DNA from: Brasilonema sp. CT11
GTDB lineage: Bacteria > Cyanobacteriota > Cyanobacteriia > Cyanobacteriales > Nostocaceae
Length of the DNA: 54,037 nt
Reading direction: 5' to 3'
NCBI RefSeq assembly: GCF_017982655.1
Contig: NZ_JABXYX010000047.1
Span: 1-54,037 of the forward strand
Under the pieces are notes generated by a model, which did no database searches, was not told the DNA's origin, and saw nothing but the letters and a program-made list of their open reading frames with translations. Shown piece by piece: positions 26,468-35,500 of this stretch (position 1 is its first letter; every line of letters starts with the position of its first letter). The translations under genes and the position numbers were made by a program.

Positions 26468-26487
26468 TTGATTGACTGGTTAATCAA
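26468..26487. promoter_or_regulatory. TetR-type operator ahead of hlyD
   Basis: TTGATT (26468-26473) and AATCAA (26482-26487) are inverted around an 8-base centre. The left half TTGATTGACT matches the left half of the second palindrome, upstream of the tetR gene. The site lies 42 bases upstream of the adaptor start codon. Confidence 0.65.
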
Positions 26488-26519
26488 CTATATACAAGAA
26501 AAATTACTTTCAAGCTTGG

Positions 26520-27158
26520 TTATTTATCTATTGGAGAAATTTCTATACCCTGCAAGAACACCTGAACAGCAGTTGTTACCATCGTATCAGAGCTAATTTC
26601 CAGGGCATCAGGTTGTCGGAATACTTCACGCGTGAGAATATACACAACAAGGGAACCGATGAAACAGCGAGCCGCTGCGCCTGGGTTCATAGGTTTTATG
26701 ACTCCGAGTGACATTTGCTTTCTCAGGTACTGAGTTAAGAAAGCTGTTGAACGACTCGGTCCAACAGTATTGATCATATCTGCTACTTCAGGTCGCCGGA
26801 ACGCTTCACTCAAAAGCAGCTTCATAAGTGCGATAGATTTTGAGTATTCCAAAGCTGCCAAAAACGCTTTACCAAAGATGATGAGTGCATCCTTTGGTGG
26901 TTTGGTCATAATCTCATCCTCATGGCGGTTCAGCAGTTGCAACACTGGTAGGTGTTGCTCAATAACCTGCCCAAACAAGTCGTTTTTATCTTTAAAGTAG
27001 TGATATATCAACCCAGGTGAGCCAATTCCTGCTGCTGCGGCAATATCCTTGTTAGTCGCCTTCTCAAAACCCTTTGTAGAAAAGACCTGCAAGGCACCAT
27101 CAATAATCTGCTGTCGCCTATTTTCAAAGTCTTGCTCGTCGCGTGGAGGCATAATCAT
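26520..27158 (-). CDS. TetR/AcrR-family repressor of the efflux operon
   Basis: A 212-residue TetR protein. The N-terminal helix-turn-helix spans residues 12-58: RRQQIIDGALQVFSTKGFEKAT, IAAAAGIGSPGLIYHYFKDKNDLF. The C-terminal ligand domain is helical and similar to those with YfbI/YcdC-like tails. ATG codons at 27158 and 27152 are both possible. It is the first gene of the operon; palindromic sites are found both at its own start (27161-27182) and before hlyD, consistent with autoregulation and control of the pump. Confidence 0.9.
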   Translation of the reverse strand: MIMPPRDEQDFENRRQQIIDGALQVFSTKGFEKATNKDIAAAAGIGSPGLIYHYFKDKNDLFGQVIEQHLPVLQLLNRHEDEIMTKPPKDALIIFGKAFLAALEYSKSIALMKLLLSEAFRRPEVADMINTVGPSRSTAFLTQYLRKQMSLGVIKPMNPGAAARCFIGSLVVYILTREVFRQPDALEISSDTMVTTAVQVFLQGIEISPIDK

Positions 27159-27160
27159 GG

Positions 27161-27182
27161 ATTGATTGACTAATCAATCAAT
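27161..27182. promoter_or_regulatory. TetR-type operator at the repressor's own start
   Basis: ATTGATTGA (27161-27169) and TCAATCAAT (27174-27182) are perfect inverted arms around CTAA. The site abuts the start codon of the repressor (27158), so binding would block its own expression. The left half is shared with the 26468 site. Confidence 0.75.
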
Positions 27183-27464
27183 AATTTAACACAACGTTTA
27201 ATCAGGAAAGTATACTGAAATGATAGTTTTATAGCTATAAATTCAACTTGCAACTATGGAACATTTAGATGAGTGAATACGTCTGTGGATACAAGAAATT
27301 ATATCAATATTGCATTAAACATTCAAAAACGTGTGAGTTGACAAATAAAATTCTTCCCTAGTGATGTCTTCCTAAACTGCTTTGTAGTCTATATTTTAGC
27401 TAGAGAAACATTTAACTAAAACACTATACAAACTTTTTCACTGTATAACTCATTACTTTTAACT

Positions 27465-28229
27465 ATGATATTTTCTCGCTTTTCTAAATTGCGTAAAAGC
27501 CTTGCCCTCTTTTTTGCTGGTTTGGGGATTGCTTTAGGAGTGGGATTATCTCCTCTGACACCAGCAAATGCTATTTCCTGGGGTCAGTTACTTTTTAATG
27601 GCGCTCAACTTCTCCAGCTTTCCAACCTGTCAACAGAGCAAAAAGTCGGGTTAGGTCGCGAGATTGATCAACAGGTACGTACTAACTATAGAGTCAGTAG
27701 CAACGCTAATGTTAGCCGAATAGGTCAACGGTTAGCTAGAGCTAGTGATTGTTCTCAAACTCCTTTTAAATTTTCTGTCGTTCAAGACCGAAGCATTAAT
27801 GCTTTTGCAACCACGGGTGGTTATGTTTACGTCCACACTGGACTGATTAATGCGGCTGATAATGAAGATCAGTTAGCGGCGGTTATCGGTCACGAAATAG
27901 GTCACATTTGCAACGACGACTTAGTCGCTAAGCTCAGACAAGCGCAACTCGCTCAAGGCGCAGCCTCATTGGCTGGATTAGATCGCAGTACCGTCGCTGC
28001 TGCAGCTTATAAGCTTGCTGTAGATCTACCCAACAGCCGTCAAGCTGAATATAATGCAGATGATAAAGGACTGCGGTATATAGAAAGGGCAGGTTATAAC
28101 CCTAATGCTATGCCTGCGTTTTTGAGTAAATTGGTGAACCAGCGTTCTGCACCAAGCTTTTTGAGTAGTCATCCAGGAGCACAAGAACGTATTTCTGTAT
28201 TAAAAAGAAAAATTGCTGCTGGTCAGTAA
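27465..28229 (+). CDS. M48-family metallopeptidase
   Basis: A 254-residue exported zinc protease. Residues 1-36 form a signal peptide (ALFFAGLGIALGVGLSP then ANA). The catalytic HEIGH of IGHEIGHICNDDL is near residue 143, and the third ligand Glu is in QAEYNADDKGLRYIERAGYNP. This is the Ste24/LoiP/BepA-like periplasmic group, involved in quality control of envelope proteins. The usual N-terminal lipobox is not seen. Monocistronic; it converges on the 1259-residue NB-ARC/WD40 gene. Confidence 0.92.
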   Translation: MIFSRFSKLRKSLALFFAGLGIALGVGLSPLTPANAISWGQLLFNGAQLLQLSNLSTEQKVGLGREIDQQVRTNYRVSSNANVSRIGQRLARASDCSQTPFKFSVVQDRSINAFATTGGYVYVHTGLINAADNEDQLAAVIGHEIGHICNDDLVAKLRQAQLAQGAASLAGLDRSTVAAAAYKLAVDLPNSRQAEYNADDKGLRYIERAGYNPNAMPAFLSKLVNQRSAPSFLSSHPGAQERISVLKRKIAAGQ

Positions 28230-28239
28230 AGGTAGTAGG

Positions 28240-28452
28240 GAACTCGGTTTCATCGATGAATTGAGTTTCCGGTCTTTTAATTTTACTTCAATTAAAGTAT
28301 TGGACACATTGTACGAGATGCAAGAATATTCTCGAATAATTTGCAGGCATCTGCCATCTTCTACATTCCAAATTCTAATCGTTCCATCTGTGCTGGTACT
28401 TGCTATGCTGTGACCATCGGGACTAAAGGCGATTCGTCGTACCCAGAAAGCA
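28240..28452 (-). pseudogene. WD40 blade relic beyond the stop codon of the NB-ARC/WD40 gene
   Basis: Reading on past the stop at 28458-28460 in the same frame (a second stop, TAA, follows directly), one finds FWVRRIAFSPDGHSIASTST and GTIRIWNVEDGRCLQ, a complete WD40 blade. It then decays. This indicates that the protein once had another blade, or that a repeat was left by recombination. Confidence 0.75.
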
Positions 28453-28457
28453 GGTTA

Positions 28458-31400
28458 TCACATAGGTGCAACTCTGAGAAATTCTAAAACTTTAGATGTT
28501 GACTGATAATGACTAACTAATTCTAAAGCTCCAAGAGTTTTTAGAGTTGCTTTCTGTGGAGAGTTTAAGCATGTGATGCCTATGATATTCATATTCTCAT
28601 AAGGACGAGGTGATCGCACTACTTTGTTGCATTCTCCTGTCTCTACATCCCAAAGTCGAATTGTTTGGTCTTGACTGCAACTCGCTAAGATTTGTCCTTT
28701 CGGGTGTAAGGCAATTCCCAAAATCCAATGCTTGTGTCCTAAAAGTGTTTTCAAGCATCTTCCCGTTTGTCTATCCCAAAGCTTGATAGTGCGATCATGA
28801 CTGCAACTAGCAATTGTATCGCCATTAGAACTAAACTTGACACCAGTCACCATTTTTGTATTTCCTGGTAATGAAAGCTTACAATTACCTGTTTTGACAT
28901 CCCAAAGTTTGATCATCTCGTCAGATCCACCACTGATCAATATTTGACTATCTGGACTAAAAGCGATCGCATAAACCCTACTTTGATGTCCTTGTAGCGT
29001 TTTCAGACATTTCCAAGTTTTAGTATCCCATAACTTAATCGTACCGTCGTTGTCACTACTAGCTAAAATTTTTCCATTGGAACTCCAAGCAACTGAAAAT
29101 ACCCAATCTGTATGTTTATCTAAAGTTTTAAGGCATTGCCCAGTCTGAATATCCCACAGCTTAATCGTATTGTCTGCACTACCACTGGCAAGAGTTTTAC
29201 CGTCTGGACTACAAGTTAGTGAAAATATAAAACCTGTATGTCCCCGTAATATCCTTAAACATTGCCCTGTAATGACATCCCAAATCCGAATTGTGCGATC
29301 ATAACTACCACTAGCGATTTGCCCATTCTCAATAAAAGCAAGCGTGGAGACTTCACAGGTATGACCATTTAAAGTTTTCAGGCACTTGCGTTCGCAAAGC
29401 GACTCCGTTGGCGTAGCCGCCCTCAAAGGGCTAGGAGTCTCGCCAACATTCCAAATTCGGACTGTTTGGTCACATCCACTAGCTAAAAACTCACCATCCG
29501 AACTAAAAGCTACAGCCCAAACTCGACCTGTATAACCTTGTAAAGTTTTCAAGCATCTTCCTGTCCTAACTTGCCATAGCCTTATGCTTTGGTCTCTACT
29601 TGCACTTGCGAGAATATTACCATGAGGATTAAAAGCAACTGACCAAACACGTCTAGTATATCCCCCAAAAGTTTGGAGACACTGCCCGGTTTTCACATCC
29701 CACAAGCTAATCGCAGATGCTTCACCACCAGCAGCTAAAGTTTCTCCATCGGGACTAAAAGTAACTGAAATTACAGATTCAAATTGATTGCCTTGTAAAG
29801 TTTTCCAGCATTCACCTGTGCTGACATCCCAAAATTTTACCGTTTTATCTGCACTTCCAGTAGCGAGTATTTGCCCATCCGGACTAAAAGCAAGCGAAAA
29901 AACTTCACCAGAATGTCCTTGTAAAGTATATAAGCATTTGCCGCTTTTCACATCCCAAAGTTTGATAGCGCGATCGTCACTTCCACTAGCCAGAATTTCT
30001 CCATCTGGACTAAAGGCAACCATACGCAAAATCTTTGTGTGTCCTTTGAATGTTTTCAGACATTTCTTACTGTTGACATCCCAAAGTTTAACGGTTTTAT
30101 CACCACCACCGCTTGCTAGTATGCTTCCATCTAGACTGAAGCTGATTGAGCTACATCGGATTGAATGTGCTTCTATAATATTTAAGCATTTACCAGTGTT
30201 AATATTCCAAAATCTGATGGTGCCATCTTCACCACAACTTGCGATCTTTTTGCCATCAGGACTAAATTTAACAGTCCAAACCCAGCCAATATGATCTTGT
30301 AGAGACATCATATGTCGCGTTTCTACATTTTCCACATTCCACAGGTCAATTTTGCCATTTGTATCACCACTAGCAAGAAGTTTTCCATCTGGGCTAAATT
30401 CTACCCAGAGAGTGTTGGCTATAGCTTCACTAAAAACCGACTTGCTAACATCGGCATTAGCAAAGTTACAATCATGTAAATTGATGCCTTGTAGATAAGC
30501 CTGCCAAATTTTTAAATTAGAAAAATCATAGCCAGTCAAATCAACTTGTAAGTAACGTAGCAAGTTAATTAAATTTCCACCACAGTATCCAGGTGTCTCT
30601 GAAAAGTTTTCTCGGAGATTATCAATATTATTTTTTATTTTTAGATCAACTTCTATTTTGAATTTTAAGTTAAATTTTAAGTTAGCTAATATAGGCTCTA
30701 AAATAACCCGAATCTGACTTTCTCGAATATAATCTTTAGCAGTTGCCTTAATTAAGGCGTATTTATTTAATAAATTAATCTTACCCGTTATTATCTCTTT
30801 GCAAACACCTTCAACTAAACGGTCAGTCATGTATTCCATAACCACAGGTTGCTGGGTGAATGTTGCCTTTGCGTTTGCGTTTTTACCTTTTTCAATTAAA
30901 GAACGCCAAGTTAAAGACTCTAAAGTTTCCAGTAAATTTGCTTTCGATACTGTTGGGACAATGTCATCTTGTAAATCCCCAACTTGTACAGGTTCACGAT
31001 TAATACACGTCCACTGCATCACATCTGATTCTAAAGGTGACAAACGTTCAAATTGACGGTCTAAAAGATTGCGAACGCCATTAAAAACAGTTGTCTCTTC
31101 TTGTAAAAACTCAGAAATATTACCATCAAATAAATCTAAAATTGTAGTTGCTGCTATCTTTAATGACAGTGGATTTCCGCGATAAGATTCAATAAGTTTT
31201 TCTTCATCATCCATTGATCCAGAAATTCCTTTTGCAGCTAAAATCCTCTGTGCTTCATCTTTGTTTAATCCTGATAGCTCTAAAGAACGAACTGGGAGAA
31301 ATTCCCCCGCTAACGCTGCTACTTCTGCTGGCTTTTCCCGCGAAGTTAGTAATAAACAACTTTGATGCGCTACTTCCCCCAACCGTTGCAGCAGTCCCCC

Positions 31401-32237
31401 ATAATCTTCATAACCAGCACGATAAGTTCCTGCTCTTTCACCGCTACTAAGTAAAGCATCAAAGTTATCAAGAACCAACAAGCAGCGGTATTTACGTAAA
31501 TATTCAATCAGTAGGGAGATTTTACCGCTCACTTTTTCCGGCAAATTTGTATCCTGCTGGCAAGAAATGAATTTAATTAATGTATCTAATAATTCACTTA
31601 AAGGAGGAGCATCGCGTAAACTTTGCCAAATTACAAACTCGAAACCTTCCTGCGCTAGTTGCGCTAACTTCACCGATAAAGCTGTTTTACCAATTCCACC
31701 TATTCCTAACAGTGCAACTAGACGACATTTATCTTGTTCAACCCATTGTTGTAGCTTAGTTAACTCATCTGTGCGACCGTAGAAAATAGAGACATCAATC
31801 GCTTCTCCCCAATCTCGATATTGACGAGTTGCGTTCAGAACCTCACCCCTTGCCCTCTCATTAAGGAGAGAGGTGTCTGTAAGGAGGGGGTGAAGTTTGT
31901 ATCCTAGATTTTCCAGCAGTTTTGATACATGATTCCAAGTTTTGATATACGTATCCGTCACACTTTCGATGTATCGATACAAACCTCTGCAAAGTTCAAC
32001 CCTCAATCCACCCGGTTCACGGTTAAGTTGCGTAGCAATCTCAGTTGGACTGTAACCACAAAGTAATCCTCGCAGACAAGCTTTTTCAGTCGGAGTCAGT
32101 TGTTTGCACTGCCTGCGTCTTTCTTGCTGCTTGGCATCCGCGATATCTCGGTATAACTTCTCTAAGTTCCAATCTTCGTTTGCTTCGGCAAACTTTTCCG
32201 CTAAATCATCGCTTCGTCGATGAGGATGTAATGCCAT
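28458..32237 (-). CDS. NB-ARC STAND protein with 14 WD40 repeats
   Basis: A 1259-residue signalling protein. The N-terminal domain (residues 1-110) is an HTH-like module (PTEKACLRGLLCGYSPTEIA) typical of cyanobacterial WD40 STAND proteins. An NB-ARC/STAND ATPase follows, with P-loop GIGGIGKTAL (178-187) and Walker B LLVLDNFDALL near 254. Short pentapeptide-like repeats are near 565-600 (YDFSNLKIWQAYLQGINL). Fourteen WD40 repeats from about 605 to 1210 should form two seven-blade propellers. Two dispersed palindromes are translated in frame (31841-31895 and 29388-29444). Such proteins are proposed sensors, some involved in programmed death or defence; the trigger here is unknown. Confidence 0.9.
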   Translation of the reverse strand: MALHPHRRSDDLAEKFAEANEDWNLEKLYRDIADAKQQERRRQCKQLTPTEKACLRGLLCGYSPTEIATQLNREPGGLRVELCRGLYRYIESVTDTYIKTWNHVSKLLENLGYKLHPLLTDTSLLNERARGEVLNATRQYRDWGEAIDVSIFYGRTDELTKLQQWVEQDKCRLVALLGIGGIGKTALSVKLAQLAQEGFEFVIWQSLRDAPPLSELLDTLIKFISCQQDTNLPEKVSGKISLLIEYLRKYRCLLVLDNFDALLSSGERAGTYRAGYEDYGGLLQRLGEVAHQSCLLLTSREKPAEVAALAGEFLPVRSLELSGLNKDEAQRILAAKGISGSMDDEEKLIESYRGNPLSLKIAATTILDLFDGNISEFLQEETTVFNGVRNLLDRQFERLSPLESDVMQWTCINREPVQVGDLQDDIVPTVSKANLLETLESLTWRSLIEKGKNANAKATFTQQPVVMEYMTDRLVEGVCKEIITGKINLLNKYALIKATAKDYIRESQIRVILEPILANLKFNLKFKIEVDLKIKNNIDNLRENFSETPGYCGGNLINLLRYLQVDLTGYDFSNLKIWQAYLQGINLHDCNFANADVSKSVFSEAIANTLWVEFSPDGKLLASGDTNGKIDLWNVENVETRHMMSLQDHIGWVWTVKFSPDGKKIASCGEDGTIRFWNINTGKCLNIIEAHSIRCSSISFSLDGSILASGGGDKTVKLWDVNSKKCLKTFKGHTKILRMVAFSPDGEILASGSDDRAIKLWDVKSGKCLYTLQGHSGEVFSLAFSPDGQILATGSADKTVKFWDVSTGECWKTLQGNQFESVISVTFSPDGETLAAGGEASAISLWDVKTGQCLQTFGGYTRRVWSVAFNPHGNILASASRDQSIRLWQVRTGRCLKTLQGYTGRVWAVAFSSDGEFLASGCDQTVRIWNVGETPSPLRAATPTESLCERKCLKTLNGHTCEVSTLAFIENGQIASGSYDRTIRIWDVITGQCLRILRGHTGFIFSLTCSPDGKTLASGSADNTIKLWDIQTGQCLKTLDKHTDWVFSVAWSSNGKILASSDNDGTIKLWDTKTWKCLKTLQGHQSRVYAIAFSPDSQILISGGSDEMIKLWDVKTGNCKLSLPGNTKMVTGVKFSSNGDTIASCSHDRTIKLWDRQTGRCLKTLLGHKHWILGIALHPKGQILASCSQDQTIRLWDVETGECNKVVRSPRPYENMNIIGITCLNSPQKATLKTLGALELVSHYQSTSKVLEFLRVAPM
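29388..29444. repeat. Dispersed palindrome inserted in frame in a WD40 blade
   Basis: GCGACTCCGTTGGCGTAGCC, CCCTCAAAGGG and GGAGTCTCGCC form a nested palindrome lying inside the WD40 region. It expands blade 8 by about 18 residues (ETPSPLRAATPTESLCER), a stretch with no counterpart in the other 13 blades, without breaking the frame. Confidence 0.75.
31841..31895. repeat. Dispersed palindrome inserted in frame in the NB-ARC protein
   Basis: CCTCACCCCTTGCCCTCTC and GAGAGAGGTGTCTG with AGGAGGGGGTGAAG form an imperfect palindrome of a common cyanobacterial intergenic type. In the gene it encodes KLHPLLTDTSLLNERARGEV (residues 114-133), a linker between the HTH-like and ATPase domains. Confidence 0.75.
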
Positions 32238-32552
32238 TACAGTTATGGTCAGAAAAAGTTTTACTAATAGATATTAGAATGCCAAGGTTTATACAGGCAA
32301 TGAGCTATATGTAATCTTTATAATTCAGTGAAATTAAGGACTGGTAGCTTCATCAAGCATTAGGCGATCGCTTAGGAATAAGTTTTTTTGTGTGGTGTTA
32401 CTTGCTGTACTGATGTAGCTGGGGCTTTTGTGTTGCGGAAATTGCTAATAATGTTGCTAACGCTCATTAGGTGATTTGGGGTGAAGGCGTTCACTAGACT
32501 GTTTTATATATTTGCATCAAGCATTGTCTAGCACAGGAATTGAGTAAATTTA
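32238..32552. other. Divergent intergenic region, no gene seen
   Basis: 315 bases between the NB-ARC/WD40 gene and the subtilisin-fold gene, containing one HIP1 site near 32364. Both promoters should lie here. No repeats, operators or small ORFs were recognised. Confidence 0.4.
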
Positions 32553-35500
32553 ATGGAAATAAATTTATCGAAAATGAATGAGAATAATTTAGTTAACTTT
32601 TCTGACAGCCTGACTAATCCCTTATCTAACCCTCTTTTAGCGGATTCTTCTTTTCCTGTCTTATCCCAATTCGGTAACAATGTGCGCTCGTCCTATGGGC
32701 AGGTAGTGGATTTGCCTACATTCGCTCAAGAGACATCAGCAGGTTTAACCTCAGAGATAAACTACATAGCTGAGGTCAAGGGAAATGACCCCCTTGTTGG
32801 TGGTAATGGGCAAGATTTGTTAGTTGGAAGTGTAGGAGAATACGGTTTTGTTAACTCAGATCCGTTCACCACTCAAAGCCCTCATCTGTTTGAACAAGTT
32901 TCTAGAGATTGGTTTAATCAGGTAAATCAGGAGGCTTATCCCCTGATTGGAATTATTGATTCTAACTTTAGTGCATCTAATGCCGATATCAACTACAACA
33001 ATCTCATTCTTGGTAGAGACAGCATTGAAAATGATAATAATCCGCTCTCCTCGATTGGCAGTTCTTCCGAACATGGAACGAATGTTTTAGGAATAATTGG
33101 TGCAACTCGCAACAACAATTTAGGGATTGATGGGCTTAACGATAAAGCCACTATTTGGTTAAGTAGTGCGATTGGTAGTGGAAAATGGGCAGATTCGGTG
33201 ATCGAATTTGTGGACAAAGCGAAGTCTCTCGGTCAGAAAAACGCGGTTCTCAACCTCAGTTTCGATCTCACGGAAATTAGTTCCGATGGAAGCGTTACCC
33301 CTCGTACCCAACTCACCTCGGCAGAATTAGCGGCTTTAAATTACGCCCAACAGAATCAAGTGATTATCGTGGCTGCGGCGGGGAATAGCGGAGTCGATCA
33401 AATGTCAGCGTTAGGGCGAGCCTCGCGATTATTTGATAATATTCTGACCGTGGGCGCTGCTGATGGCGACGGACGGGCGGATTATTCTAACTACGGGGAA
33501 TCTCTCGATATTCTCGCGAATGGGGGAACTCTCAACAATCCCGTTTTCTCCCTGAGCGCAATCGCTAAGGACGGAATCGCCCCAGTTGTCGGCACATCGA
33601 TCGCCACCGCCGAAGTCACGGGCGCAATCTCGCGGGTTTGGGGCGCAAATCCCGATTTGAACTACCGCCAAGTTTTAGACGTTATTAAAGAAAGCGCTCG
33701 CGATCTCGGACAGAGTGGGTGGGATGCGCAAACCGGTTTCGGACTACTCGATATCCGCAAAGCGCTGGAGTTAGTTGGATCTACCGCACCGACGCTCCAC
33801 GACTTCGTTAGCGATACGGGAAGTCGCTCGCTGGTTCTAGAAACGGAAAGATGGTACGATAACGGGGAAGCGCTCGCCAGCGAGCGCACGGTGGGACTTT
33901 TCGATTCGTTTAACCCGTTAAAACAAGCGGAGAAACAAATTTCTGGATGGATTGATCGGGGTAAAAACGAGGTATCGAAAAAATTAGGGAATCTAACCGC
34001 CCTAGTTCGTAATTCTGGTATTAGCGGATTAAAGAATGAAATTAGTGGCTACGTGGGGCGGCTCAACAGCGCTCGCAGTCAGTTGGACAATTTATTTAAC
34101 GATGTCTTTCGTTCCCCAATTGCTACTTTACAATCGAATATCTCCGCCTTAGCGAGGCAGATTCCCTCTTTGCCATCCGTTGATAGCTTACTTCCTGATG
34201 TCAATAACTTGAGCGTGAACCTACGTTCAAGTATCGATAACGTTAACAAGCAGTTCGCAGATATCAGCAAATCCGTAGAGAGTTTAGTTAAAAATTTCGA
34301 TTTTCAAGCCGCCGATGTTTTCTCTGGAAAAACTACATCGGTCGCTGATGCCTACAAAAAAATAGCCGATCTAGATAAACAGATTCTCTCTTTAGGCGAT
34401 GGCTTGACCGGTGAATTATCAAGTATCCTTCAATCTTCCGTCAGCTTACCCACTCAAACGCTGCAACCGCTTCGGGCTACCGTTGATAGCTTGGCGAGTT
34501 CGACAAACCGGATTTTAAGTCAATTCGATTTAAACGGTTTGTGGAATACGGCGAATAGTCGGGCCAGAGGGATTTTTAACGAGGTAAACGGCGCGATCTC
34601 TGGCATCAACAACCGAGCGAACGGTTTGATTGATTCGGTGACGAGATCGATAGATAGTGCGGGAAGAAATGCCACTAACGCCATAACTTCCATAGCCAAT
34701 AGCATTTTACCCAATTGGGTTCCCAAATCGATCCGGGATAGACTTCTAAGCGCGATCGACGATCCGATCGCTCCGGCTATTAAGGCGGCAAAAAATTTAC
34801 TATCGAATGAATTTACTAATTTCGCGAGAAGTAGCTGGAATTCGATAGCCGGTCAATTAACTTCGCTTGATCGCTCTTTATCCGGGTACGTCAATAGCGC
34901 GTTTAATACCGCTAGAAACTCCTTGCCAACGCTGACCGACTTTGCCAACGCCAGTTCCAGACTTAATTCTCTAGAAACAGCCGCTAATAGCCGCGTGTCA
35001 AGCATCATTGGGGATTTAGGACAACGCTTCTCCCCGACTCCCATTATCAACGGGTTGAAAAACACGGTAGAACAGTTTTCCTCCACTTTAGACCAGAAAA
35101 TCTCCGATGGCTTCTCGAAGTTTAACTCAACGGTAACGGAAAAAGTTAAATCAATCTGGGAGGATACTCAAAACGTCGCCACACAACTCGATAAAGAAGT
35201 ATTGGGAATCGAGCAATCCCTAAAAGACATCGACGCGATTTTAAAAAATCCTGGAAGTCTCGATGATATCGCTCGTCGTCGTTATGAGGATCTCAAGAAA
35301 AAATACGAATCCGCCAAGGCTTTCGTCAACGATAAGTTACTTAACCCCGTACTAGATAAAACCCTAGATATCTTGGACCAGGGGCCAGATCTCATCTCGC
35401 TGGGATTAAAACCCCTCAGTACCTCAGCCCTTAATTTAGAGGAGCTCTGGAAAGAGAAATGGAGTCCGATGATCGACAAGATCCTCGGTAGCGTCGATAA

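Noticed and set aside
29788-30294. 168-codon frame antisense to the 1259-residue gene
   Set aside because: Also a shadow of WD40 repeats; repetitive, Ser/Pro-rich translation without family similarity.
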